DNA of 62,743 nucleotides from an uncultured Pelagibacteraceae bacterium (GTDB taxonomy: Bacteria > Pseudomonadota > Alphaproteobacteria > Pelagibacterales > Pelagibacteraceae), in the NCBI GenBank assembly GCA_902624045.1, contig CACNVX010000005.1, forward strand, positions 1 through 62,743. The letters are read 5' to 3'. Shown piece after piece: positions 54,472-62,490 of this stretch. The notes beneath the pieces were generated by a model. It was not told the DNA's origin and searched no databases. It worked only from the letters and a program-made list of their open reading frames with translations. The position numbers were made by a program, and so were the translations under genes. Numbering within the stretch: position 1 is the stretch's first letter; each line of letters begins with the position of its first letter.

Positions 54472-55599
54472 TTAAATCAGTTTTGACGCAATTTCTGCTC
54501 CTGCAACGAGCGCTTCAAGCTTTTTATAAACTATGTTTTCATCTACATTTCCAAATCCAGCAAAGGTACTAAATCCACAATCAGTACCAGCCATTAATTG
54601 GTCTTTATTGATTACTTTTGAATATGTTAAAATTCTTTGTTTTACAACTTCTGGATGTTCAACAAAATTAGTTGTAGAGTCTATTACTCCTGGAACAATA
54701 ATTTTATCTGACGGAATTTTTAAGTTTTCAAAAATTTGCCATTCATGAGAATGTCTCGGATTAGATGACTCAATCAAGTAAGTTTGTACATTTGCTTTAA
54801 GAGCAATTGGCATAATTTTTTCAAGTGAAATATCATATAAATGAGGCCCTTCATAATTACCCCAGCAAATGTGCATTCTTATTTTAGAACTATCTATATT
54901 TTGAATTGCGTTATTAAGACACTCAATCTGTTTCTCTGCTCTTTTAAGAAATTCTTTTTCTGAAAGGTCTTTAAATGTCATATGTCTCGCTAAAGCAAGA
55001 TCGGGACAATCTAATTGTAATTGAATATCATTAGAGGTTATTTCTTCATATTCATCTTTCATTAATTTAGACAAATTTTCTAAATATTCATCGTCATCTT
55101 TATAAAATTTATTTGGCAAAAATGCTGATATTACTCCTGGTGATGCTGCGTTCATAAATCCACCTGAATGATTGTTAGCATTTAAACAATCTTTAAAATT
55201 TTTTATATCTTTAGTAAGTGAAGTTTTATCTTTAATTTTAAGTTCACTAGTACAACAAGGTCTTGTATAAGTTGGTGTACCACCAGTTCTTGCTATTCTT
55301 TCTTTAAAAGAAGGAAAGTCGTCTAAATCTTTTGGTGCTTTCCTTTCACTCTCGCCTGAAAATCCATCAAGTCTATCCTTAACATATGTTGCATAACTTA
55401 TTTTTGACATTTCCCCATCACTGACAAAATCAATTCCAATATTAATTTGTTTTTTTACAATATTGTTTACATCTTTTTTTACTATTTCATCAAATGCATT
55501 AGAATCTATTTCTTCCTTTTTATCTTTTTTGAATAAAAGTTCAGATAAATCATTAGATCTAGGTAAGCTTCCAACGTGTGTAGTTTTAATTTTACTCAT
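54472..55599 (-). CDS. MetE-like zinc methyltransferase (C-terminal domain type)
   Basis: This 375-residue protein matches the single-domain relatives of cobalamin-independent methionine synthase. The TTHVGSLPRS start is the family signature. The zinc ligands are visible as His243 and Cys245 (HICWGN), a Glu near 277 (LIESSNP) and Cys341 (GTDCGF). The second MetE half is absent, as in this group, whose members transfer methyl groups or activate thiols. The acceptor and donor are unknown. It lies four bases from a double-NTF2 gene on the same strand. Confidence 0.85.
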   Translation of the reverse strand: MSKIKTTHVGSLPRSNDLSELLFKKDKKEEIDSNAFDEIVKKDVNNIVKKQINIGIDFVSDGEMSKISYATYVKDRLDGFSGESERKAPKDLDDFPSFKERIARTGGTPTYTRPCCTSELKIKDKTSLTKDIKNFKDCLNANNHSGGFMNAASPGVISAFLPNKFYKDDDEYLENLSKLMKDEYEEITSNDIQLQLDCPDLALARHMTFKDLSEKEFLKRAEKQIECLNNAIQNIDSSKIRMHICWGNYEGPHLYDISLEKIMPIALKANVQTYLIESSNPRHSHEWQIFENLKIPSDKIIVPGVIDSTTNFVEHPEVVKQRILTYSKVINKDQLMAGTDCGFSTFAGFGNVDENIVYKKLEALVAGAEIASKLI

Positions 55600-55603
55600 T
55601 TTA

Positions 55604-56566
55604 TTATTTCATTAATAATTGTTTCCAAATAGCAACTTCATCAAATAACACCCATTCTCTAATAATATTTCCATCAACAATTTCAGCATGATTAATTCCC
55701 ATTATAAAAATATTTTTATTAGTTGCTTGCTCATATTCATTGGTATTATTAGCGTGCAATCCATTTAAAAACCATCTTATTGATACTTTGCTATTTTTAC
55801 CTTCTTCCTCTAGCCAGCCAACGTGTTCAATAGAAAAATTAATATTTTTGAGTGCATTTTTTATAGAATTCCAAAATTTTGAGATATCCTCCCTTCCATG
55901 ACCTATTTTATTACCTGGCCAGAAAATACTTGCAGCTCTTGCATAATTAGCAAAATTATAATCTTCTAAAAAAATATTTTTTAAAATTTGAGAATATTTT
56001 TCACCTACACTATTTTTTTCAAAACTAAATGGCGTATATTTAGATTTCATATCGGAATTTAAATCAAATATTTTTTTTGCTTTGGTTTCTCCACCTTCTT
56101 TTTCTATTATCTGTTTAGCAAATTCTTTAGGTGTGTATCCTAGTTGTCTTACCATTGCACCTTGATCTCTTACAATCCATTCATCATAAACTTGATTGTT
56201 TTTGCAAGCACAATCTGCAATTACTCTATAATAAATATCTTTTTTGGTTGGCTTTCCGTAAAAGCCATCTCCTAAGTGAGTACCTTTACTAAGTATTCTG
56301 TGAGATGAATGATAACCTTCTTCATCATTTCCATTCCAAATAACTTCTTCTCCTAAAAGTTGACGATTTGGAAATTCTTTTAGTGTTGCAAAAGTTGCTT
56401 CTATTACAGGTTTATTTCCATAAGTTACTCCAAAGGGAGATCTCACTGGTATATCTTTAGTGTAAAATTCTGATATTGAGTTAACATCCTTTCCCTCCCA
56501 AATTTGCTTTGTAATTTTTAGAATGTAATCTGGAAAGTCCTTATATTTATTGTCAAAGCCCCTCAT
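55604..56566 (-). CDS. Double NTF2/SnoaL-like protein
   Basis: I place the start at the ATG at 56566 (MRGFDNKYKDF), which overlaps the stop of the upstream bicupin by one base. A longer frame begins ten codons earlier, inside that gene. The resulting 320 residues contain two SnoaL-like domains in tandem: roughly residues 15-150 (WEGKDVNSISEFYTKDI region) and 190-315 (ASIFWPGNKIGHGREDI region). Relatives are called ester cyclases or polyketide cyclases, but most are uncharacterised. Its partner at 57561-58646 has the same two-domain plan. Confidence 0.78.
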   Translation of the reverse strand: MRGFDNKYKDFPDYILKITKQIWEGKDVNSISEFYTKDIPVRSPFGVTYGNKPVIEATFATLKEFPNRQLLGEEVIWNGNDEEGYHSSHRILSKGTHLGDGFYGKPTKKDIYYRVIADCACKNNQVYDEWIVRDQGAMVRQLGYTPKEFAKQIIEKEGGETKAKKIFDLNSDMKSKYTPFSFEKNSVGEKYSQILKNIFLEDYNFANYARAASIFWPGNKIGHGREDISKFWNSIKNALKNINFSIEHVGWLEEEGKNSKVSIRWFLNGLHANNTNEYEQATNKNIFIMGINHAEIVDGNIIREWVLFDEVAIWKQLLMK

Positions 56567-57510
56567 TAAATTTGGGAGACACAATTTAAAAAACAATCTT
56601 GCTGTTCATTAATTTTTATACCTAAGTTTGAATTTATAGGAACTGAAAAAGTATCTTTTGGTTTTAAATATATTTCAGTATTATTTATTGTCACTTTCCA
56701 ATCTCCAGTTTGTGAAAATAATATTGTGGGTTTATTAAATTTTATATTTTTGACATTACAATTTTTTGCCCTTAGTAAACTTAAATTAAAACCAGTATTT
56801 TGATTAATTATTGGTTTAAAATTTTGATTATTAAAGCTATTTCCGAGCACTTGAGCTAAAAACAATCCTGGCAAGATTTCTTGCTCAAAATTTTTTCTAT
56901 TTTCAAATTTACAAATAAATTTTGAGAGCTCATCTAACTTATAATCATCAAACTTTTTAATTTCCTCTAAGTCTATTGGTTTTAAAAGTTCTTTACCATC
57001 AGGTATTTTTTCATTTGATAAATCAATTAAAGAATTATCATCAAGTAATGCCATTCCAGTTTCTTTTGCTTTTTCCAAGACACTAGGCACCCAAGTAATT
57101 ATTCCTGGATCATCACCCCCAAGCACAACAAACATTAATCCCTCTTTATCACCTGCATTTTCAAATCCTCTGAACATATTTGTTGGCATCGAAATTATAT
57201 CTCCAGCACTTAATATGGTTTGATCTTTTCCATTCGCACCCCAATAAAATTTCCATTTACCTGAATAAATCAAAAAAACTTCTGCAGTAGTGTGACTATG
57301 CAATCCAGATCCATTTTTTGGCATGGCAGAAACAGCACCTAAATTAAAACTATGCGGCATTGCAATTTTGACGGATTGTCCTGTATCTTCTGCAACACCG
57401 GGACCTACAATTGAATAATTTTTTCTATCTCTGTGACCCTTAAGCTTACCTTCTACAAAGGGTAGGGTGCTTGGGACTAGATCTTCAAATTTTGCTAAAC
57501 GATTATTCAT
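56566..57510 (-). CDS. Bicupin protein
   Basis: This 314-residue protein has two cupin folds. The N-terminal one has HSHTTAEVFLIYSG followed by GDIISMPTNMFRGFENAG. The C-terminal one is shorter, with a DTFSVPINSNLGI segment. Metal-binding His residues are obvious only in the first. Bicupins include dioxygenases, isomerases and sugar-binding proteins. It is coupled by a one-base overlap to the SnoaL-like gene downstream and lies 50 bases from a divergent SnoaL-like gene. Confidence 0.8.
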   Translation of the reverse strand: MNNRLAKFEDLVPSTLPFVEGKLKGHRDRKNYSIVGPGVAEDTGQSVKIAMPHSFNLGAVSAMPKNGSGLHSHTTAEVFLIYSGKWKFYWGANGKDQTILSAGDIISMPTNMFRGFENAGDKEGLMFVVLGGDDPGIITWVPSVLEKAKETGMALLDDNSLIDLSNEKIPDGKELLKPIDLEEIKKFDDYKLDELSKFICKFENRKNFEQEILPGLFLAQVLGNSFNNQNFKPIINQNTGFNLSLLRAKNCNVKNIKFNKPTILFSQTGDWKVTINNTEIYLKPKDTFSVPINSNLGIKINEQQDCFLNCVSQI

Positions 57511-57560
57511 ATTTTTTTACAGTATATTTTGTGATACTAGATTTAAACAATTAATTATAT

Positions 57561-58646
57561 ATGCAAATAGAACAATTTGATACAGGCCTAAAGGGTCAAG
57601 AGAAAGTAGAGAAATTAGTAATAACTCCTAATGAAAATTATAAATATAAACAACTAGTAAGAGGTTATTTAAGCAAGATAGTAAACGAAGGTATTTCAAA
57701 GCTTGATGAAAATTTAGAAAATACGTTTTCCAAAAATGTTAGACTGAATTGTTTCTATCCTTTAAATGAATTTTCTGGAATTGAAAAATATAAAGAAAAA
57801 TTTTGGAAACCATTATTAAATTCATTTCCCGACCTAGAAAGAAGAGAACAATTAGTAATTGGTGGAACTTTTAGAGATAAAATTCAAATTGGCTCAATTT
57901 CTATTTTATCTGGAATATTCAAAAACTCTTGGCTAGGTATTAAGCCTAATAATAAAATGGTAAATTTAAAATGTTGTGAAATTCACGAAATAAAGAATAA
58001 TAAAATTATTGAGAGTTATATTTTAATAGATTTAATAGATTTATTAATTCAAACAGGAGAAAATCCATTAAATACCTCAAGAGGATCTGAAGGTAATTGG
58101 TTGAATCCAATTAATACAGATGGTGTAAATTTTTTTGAAAAAAATATGGAAATTTCACAAGCTAGTTTAGAGCAATCTCTAATTATGCAGAGAAGCCTAA
58201 ATATAAAGCCTGAATTAGAAATTTCTTCTGATACGGAACTTAAAGAAAAATTATTAAATCATCCACAAAGTGATTATTGGCACAATAAAATGATTTGGTA
58301 TGGACCAAGTGGAATTGGTACAGCAAGATCCTTGGAGGGATTTGTGGATAATCATCAATTACCTTTTAGAAAAACTTTTAAAGAAAGAAATTATTGGAAA
58401 CTTGGTCACTATTGTGAGTTAGGAGATGGTAAATTTTCATTAACAGCTGGTTGGAATAGCATTCAGGCAGTTTATGGATCAGATGATTGGCTTGGTTATA
58501 AATCGGAAAATCAAAAAGTAACAATGAGAGTTATGGATTTTTATCATCATGATGAAGGAAAAATTCGTGAAAATTGGGTGCCAATTGATATAATTCATAT
58601 ACTAAAACAAATTGGAGTAGATGTTCTTAAAAACATAAAAAATTAA
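57561..58646 (+). CDS. Double NTF2/SnoaL-like protein (divergent partner)
   Basis: This 361-residue protein has two SnoaL-like domains, about residues 30-180 (ending YILIDLIDLLIQTG) and 240-355 (starting WHNKMIWYGPSGIGTA and ending WVPIDIIHILKQIG). Both close with the helix-strand pattern of polyketide-cyclase-like NTF2 folds. It resembles the 55604-56566 protein in layout but is only distantly similar in sequence. It is followed directly by the ABC ATPase, so it is probably made with the transporter. The enzyme activity is unknown. Confidence 0.78.
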   Translation: MQIEQFDTGLKGQEKVEKLVITPNENYKYKQLVRGYLSKIVNEGISKLDENLENTFSKNVRLNCFYPLNEFSGIEKYKEKFWKPLLNSFPDLERREQLVIGGTFRDKIQIGSISILSGIFKNSWLGIKPNNKMVNLKCCEIHEIKNNKIIESYILIDLIDLLIQTGENPLNTSRGSEGNWLNPINTDGVNFFEKNMEISQASLEQSLIMQRSLNIKPELEISSDTELKEKLLNHPQSDYWHNKMIWYGPSGIGTARSLEGFVDNHQLPFRKTFKERNYWKLGHYCELGDGKFSLTAGWNSIQAVYGSDDWLGYKSENQKVTMRVMDFYHHDEGKIRENWVPIDIIHILKQIGVDVLKNIKN

Positions 58647-59702
58647 ATGGCTAATATAAAATTTACAGGGGTGCACAAATCATTTGGATCTAACAAGATT
58701 ATAACTGATTTTAATCTTTTAGGAAAAGAAGATGAGTTTCTTGTTTTGGTAGGACCATCAGGTTGTGGAAAATCAACTTTACTAAGAATGATTGCAGGAT
58801 TAGAAAAAATAGATGAAGGTGAAATATTTATTAATGATCAAAAAATAAATGAACTACACCCCTCAAAACGTCAGACAGCAATGGTTTTTCAATCTTACGC
58901 GCTTTATCCCCATATGAATGTATATGAGAACATGTCTTTTGGATTAAAAATTGAAAAAAGACCAAAAGAAGAAATTAATACAAAAGTAATGCAAGCAGCA
59001 AAAATTCTTAAAATCGAAGAACTACTTGAAAGAAAACCAAAACAATTATCTGGAGGTCAAAGACAAAGAGTGGCAATAGGACGGGCTATAACAAGAAATC
59101 CGAAAATATTTTTATTTGACGAACCTTTGTCTAATTTAGATGCAGCTTTAAGAGCTGAAATGAGAGTAGAAATATCAAAATTACATAATCAAATTAAAAC
59201 TAATATGATTTACGTTACTCACGACCAGGTAGAGGCAATGACATTAGCAGATAGGATAGTTATTTTAAATCAGGGAAATATTGAGCAAGTTGGAACTCCT
59301 GAGGAAATTTATAATGATCCAGCTAATATTTTTGTGGCTCAATTTATAGGTACACCAAAAATGAATATTTTGGAAATTGACGAAAAAAATATAATCTCTG
59401 AAAACACAATTAAATTATTAGGAAATGATATCAAATTTGATAAATTTAAACTTAAAAAATCAAAACACTTTGTTGGTATCAGACCAGAGCATTTAAAACC
59501 AAGTCAAAGTAGTCAATTTACTTTCAATCCCGAGATAGAGTTAATAGAAAATTTAGGGAATGAGAAAATTACTTATATGAAAAAAGATGAATATCAATTA
59601 AGTGCAAAAATACCAAGCAACATTGAGATTAGTGACACAATGGGTTTTGATATGAATGATATTTTTGTTTTTGACATAGATGGAAAGAGAGTTAATTCCT
59701 AG
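58647..59702 (+). CDS. ABC transporter ATP-binding protein, MalK/UgpC class
   Basis: This 351-residue ATPase has Walker A GPSGCGKST near residue 38, signature LSGGQRQR, Walker B IFLFDEPLS and the switch His in YVTHD. A C-terminal TOBE/MalK-type regulatory domain starts near residue 240. It starts on the base after the SnoaL-like stop. It is the only sugar-type ABC ATPase in the window and may drive both this system (58.6-62.7 kb) and the minus-strand system lacking its own ATPase (51-54 kb). Confidence 0.93.
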   Translation: MANIKFTGVHKSFGSNKIITDFNLLGKEDEFLVLVGPSGCGKSTLLRMIAGLEKIDEGEIFINDQKINELHPSKRQTAMVFQSYALYPHMNVYENMSFGLKIEKRPKEEINTKVMQAAKILKIEELLERKPKQLSGGQRQRVAIGRAITRNPKIFLFDEPLSNLDAALRAEMRVEISKLHNQIKTNMIYVTHDQVEAMTLADRIVILNQGNIEQVGTPEEIYNDPANIFVAQFIGTPKMNILEIDEKNIISENTIKLLGNDIKFDKFKLKKSKHFVGIRPEHLKPSQSSQFTFNPEIELIENLGNEKITYMKKDEYQLSAKIPSNIEISDTMGFDMNDIFVFDIDGKRVNS

Positions 59703-59782
59703 TACAACTTATAATTGTTAAATATAATTTATTCAAACTTATTAAATAAGAAATTCTATGTTTTGTGGTCATAGCTGATATG

Positions 59783-59812
59783 TGCGAGTTTTCACTTTGC
59801 GAAACAATCGCA
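59783..59812. promoter_or_regulatory. Leader hairpin or operator before a binding-protein gene
   Basis: In the 149-base gap before a solute-binding-protein gene, TGCGA (59783-59787) and TCGCA (59808-59812) pair outside an inner pairing of GTTTTC with GAAAC. The result is a hairpin of about ten pairs with a seven-base loop in an otherwise very AT-rich leader. Centred CG dinucleotides would also suit a LacI-type operator. Two copies of ATATTTAAAT follow at 59820-59829 and 59833-59842, and then a GGGGGAAA ribosome site. A regulatory role is inferred. Confidence 0.5.
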
Positions 59813-59851
59813 ATTCAATATATTTAAATAAAATATTTAAATGGGGGAAAT

Positions 59852-61183
59852 ATGAAGAATATAATTAAGTTTTTCTGCGTAATATCATTTTTTATAACAA
59901 ATGTTGTTTATGCAGATATAAAGTTTTGGACTACAGAAGTTCAGCCTGCCCGAATGGCTAAGCAAGAGGAAATGGCAAAAGCTTTTGAAGCTAAAACAGG
60001 AATAAAAGTAGAGGTGATTCCTGTAGAAGAAAAAGATTTGGGAACTAGAGCTACAGCAGCTGCTGCTGCAGGTGATTTACCAGATGTGATCTATCATACT
60101 TTACAATATGTGCTACCATGGGCTGAAGCAGGAATTTTAGATGTGGACGCTAACAATGATGTTGTTAAAGACCTAGGTAAAGACACATTTGCACCAGGTG
60201 CACTTAATATGGCAAAAAAAGGCTCAAAGATTGCAGCAGTTCCAGTTGATGGATGGACACAAATGGTTGTTTATAGAAAAGACCTTTTTGATAATGCAGA
60301 TCTAGCACCACCAACAAGTTATGCAAACATTGTTGCTGCAGTTGAAAAATTATCTAAACAAAATGGTATGTTTGGTTTTGTTGCTGCAACAAAAACTGAC
60401 GAAAATTTTATGAGTCAGGTCCTAGAGCATGTTCTTTTAGCAAACGGTGTTAATATTGTTAAAAAGGGTGGTATTAAAAAACAAGGTAAGAAATTAAAAG
60501 AAGCATTAGAGTTTTACAAAGTAATTGCTAAAGCAAGTCCTCCAGGAGAACTTTACTGGAAACAATCTAGAGCACTTTACTTTGCGGGTAAAACGCCAAT
60601 GATTATTTGGTCTCCATTCATTATGGATGAGCTTGCTGGTTTAAGAGACTCAGCACCACCAACGATTAACAGTGATCCAACATCACCTGAACTAGCATCT
60701 AAAACTGGTTTCATTACTAATTTTAGTGGTCCTAGTAATAAAAAAGGTGCTGCATGGGCAGACGTTAGATATTTTGGTATAACAGCTGATGCTGATACTG
60801 ATGAAGCTAAACAATTTATCATGTACTCAATGGATGAAGGTTACACAAGTACCCTGTCTATTGCTCCAGAGGGTAAGTTTCCTGTAAGAAGAGGAAATTC
60901 AAGTGACCCTGAGGCTTTTACAAAAGCTTGGAGCAAACTGCCAGTTGGAGTTGATAGAAAAGCTCCTCTGTCAGATCTTTATGACCCAGACGTTATAAAC
61001 AACATCGTAGCTGGTTTAGATACAGCAAACAGATGGGGTGTAAAAGAAGGGGAATTATCAAGGGCATCAAAAGTCATAAATTCTCAATTTTTAAACAGAA
61101 TTACTAGACTTTATATTGATGATCAAATTGACGTTGATGAAGCAGTTGATATGATTAACAAAGCGTTAGCTAAGTTCAATTAA
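59852..61183 (+). CDS. ABC transporter solute-binding protein (sugar-type)
   Basis: This 443-residue exported protein has a signal peptide of about 21 residues ending NVVYA, and a GGGGGAAA ribosome site. The mature part starts with IKFWTTEVQPARM. It contains GIKVEVIPVEEKDLGTRATAAAAAGDLPDV-type features of family 1 binding proteins, and aromatic residues in VDGWTQMVVYRKDLF near the ligand site. The ligand is probably a sugar or polyol but is not determined. A strong terminator-like hairpin follows its stop. Confidence 0.92.
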   Translation: MKNIIKFFCVISFFITNVVYADIKFWTTEVQPARMAKQEEMAKAFEAKTGIKVEVIPVEEKDLGTRATAAAAAGDLPDVIYHTLQYVLPWAEAGILDVDANNDVVKDLGKDTFAPGALNMAKKGSKIAAVPVDGWTQMVVYRKDLFDNADLAPPTSYANIVAAVEKLSKQNGMFGFVAATKTDENFMSQVLEHVLLANGVNIVKKGGIKKQGKKLKEALEFYKVIAKASPPGELYWKQSRALYFAGKTPMIIWSPFIMDELAGLRDSAPPTINSDPTSPELASKTGFITNFSGPSNKKGAAWADVRYFGITADADTDEAKQFIMYSMDEGYTSTLSIAPEGKFPVRRGNSSDPEAFTKAWSKLPVGVDRKAPLSDLYDPDVINNIVAGLDTANRWGVKEGELSRASKVINSQFLNRITRLYIDDQIDVDEAVDMINKALAKFN

Positions 61184-61195
61184 TTTAAATTTTTT

Positions 61196-61229
61196 AAAAA
61201 AGCGGATAGTATGAATTATCCGCTTTTTT
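61196..61229 (+). terminator. Strong terminator hairpin ending at the permease start codon
   Basis: A 13-pair stem joins 61196-61208 (five A then AGCGGATA) with 61217-61229 (TATCCGCT then five T), and two further T residues sit at 61229-61230. This is the strongest intrinsic-terminator pattern in the window. It begins 13 bases after the binding-protein stop, and its T tract runs to the base before the permease ATG at 61231. Read-through transcripts would carry the hairpin over the ribosome-binding region. Confidence 0.85.
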
Positions 61230-61230
61230 T

Positions 61231-62490
61231 ATGAATGACACTTTAGCAAATACAGAAAAAAAAACTGCATACATATTAACTTTACCTGCAGTCCTTCTGG
61301 TTTTTTCAATAATTTTATTTCCAATTTTTGCAAATATTTGGATTAGTTTTAAGGAAGTTGAATTAAAGGATATTAGAATTCCTGAACCAAGAGCAAAAAA
61401 AATTATAAAATCTATTACTGATGAGCCTTTCAAAATAAAAATATTATATAAGTTAAGAAATAGCTCATTAATTCAGGGAATAAGAAATGTTTCTTTTCAA
61501 GATAATTTCCCTAAAAATTTTGAAATTGAAAATTTAGACTCAAGATGTTCTTACAACAAGCATAAATTAAAATGTAACTTTGGAAATTGGCCAGCTAAAT
61601 ACAAGGAAAATTTTCAGGTAATATTTTCAACAAATGATGGATCAAAAATAGATAAAAAAAGCATAAAATATATTAAACCAAAACTAGATGGAAAATCTGA
61701 TAATATATTACTTAACACTAACTTTACCCTAAAAAACTTCAAAAAAGTCTTATATGAAAATGAGTTTATAGATTTACTACTTACAACTTTTTATTACACA
61801 TTTTTTGGGACTGTAGGATCGATAATTTTTGGTATTTTAACAGCTCAAATGGTTAATCAAAAGTTTTATGGAAGAACATTCATGAGAAGTGTTCTACTTT
61901 TCCCTTATGTTGCACCAGTAGTTGCATTAGCTTATACTTGGGAACTTCTGCTAGACCCGAATAGTGGAACATTAAATAGTTTATTATTAAATTATCAAAT
62001 TATAGAAACTCCAATAAACCTACTTGGACAAAAATATATTGAAATTAGTATTTTAGGTTTTGATTTTAAATTAAGGTTAGCACTTACAACAGTTATAATG
62101 TTTGAAATTTGGAGGTATTTCCCTTTAGCTTTTTTGTTTATTCTTGCAAGACTTCAAGCTATTCCAAAAGAATTATATGAGGCTGCCGATGTTGATGGAG
62201 CAAGTCCTTTTCAAAAATTTTTTAATATTACACTTCCTCAAATTACTGCAGTAATTTCAATCTTATTTATGATTAGATTTATATGGAATTTTAATAAATT
62301 TGAGGATGTATTTTTATTAACCGGAGGCGCATCAGGAACAAGAACTTTACCAATAAACGTTTATCAACAAGGTTTTGCAATATCAGACATTGGAATGGGC
62401 TCAGCTGTTTCAATAGTAATTGTTGTATTACTTTTAATGTTTATGTTTTTTTATTTTAAACTTTTAGGAAAGAGAGTAGATGAGAACTAA
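61231..62490 (+). CDS. ABC sugar-type permease with DUF11-like periplasmic insert
   Basis: This 419-residue MalF-class permease has helix 1 at about residues 13-40, five more helices after residue 180, and an EAA loop ELYEAADVDGASPFQKFFNITLP. Between helices 1 and 2 is an extra periplasmic region (about residues 45-165). Residues 68-135 resemble a DUF11 repeat: a hydrophobic strand pair, NVSFQDNFP, then Cys106 and Cys115 flanking a short segment, a KCNFGNWPA turn and a final strand. DUF11 normally occurs in surface adhesins. No ribosome site is visible because the terminator abuts the ATG. Confidence 0.88.
   Translation: MNDTLANTEKKTAYILTLPAVLLVFSIILFPIFANIWISFKEVELKDIRIPEPRAKKIIKSITDEPFKIKILYKLRNSSLIQGIRNVSFQDNFPKNFEIENLDSRCSYNKHKLKCNFGNWPAKYKENFQVIFSTNDGSKIDKKSIKYIKPKLDGKSDNILLNTNFTLKNFKKVLYENEFIDLLLTTFYYTFFGTVGSIIFGILTAQMVNQKFYGRTFMRSVLLFPYVAPVVALAYTWELLLDPNSGTLNSLLLNYQIIETPINLLGQKYIEISILGFDFKLRLALTTVIMFEIWRYFPLAFLFILARLQAIPKELYEAADVDGASPFQKFFNITLPQITAVISILFMIRFIWNFNKFEDVFLLTGGASGTRTLPINVYQQGFAISDIGMGSAVSIVIVVLLLMFMFFYFKLLGKRVDEN

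Noticed and set aside
56567-56596. Earlier ATG start for the double-NTF2 gene
   Set aside because: It would overlap the bicupin gene by 31 bases; the ATG at 56566 gives the TAATG coupling seen elsewhere.
59820-59842. ATATTTAAAT direct repeats as iterons or a CRISPR-like array
   Set aside because: There are only two AT-rich copies with a short spacer next to a gene start, and no further copies.
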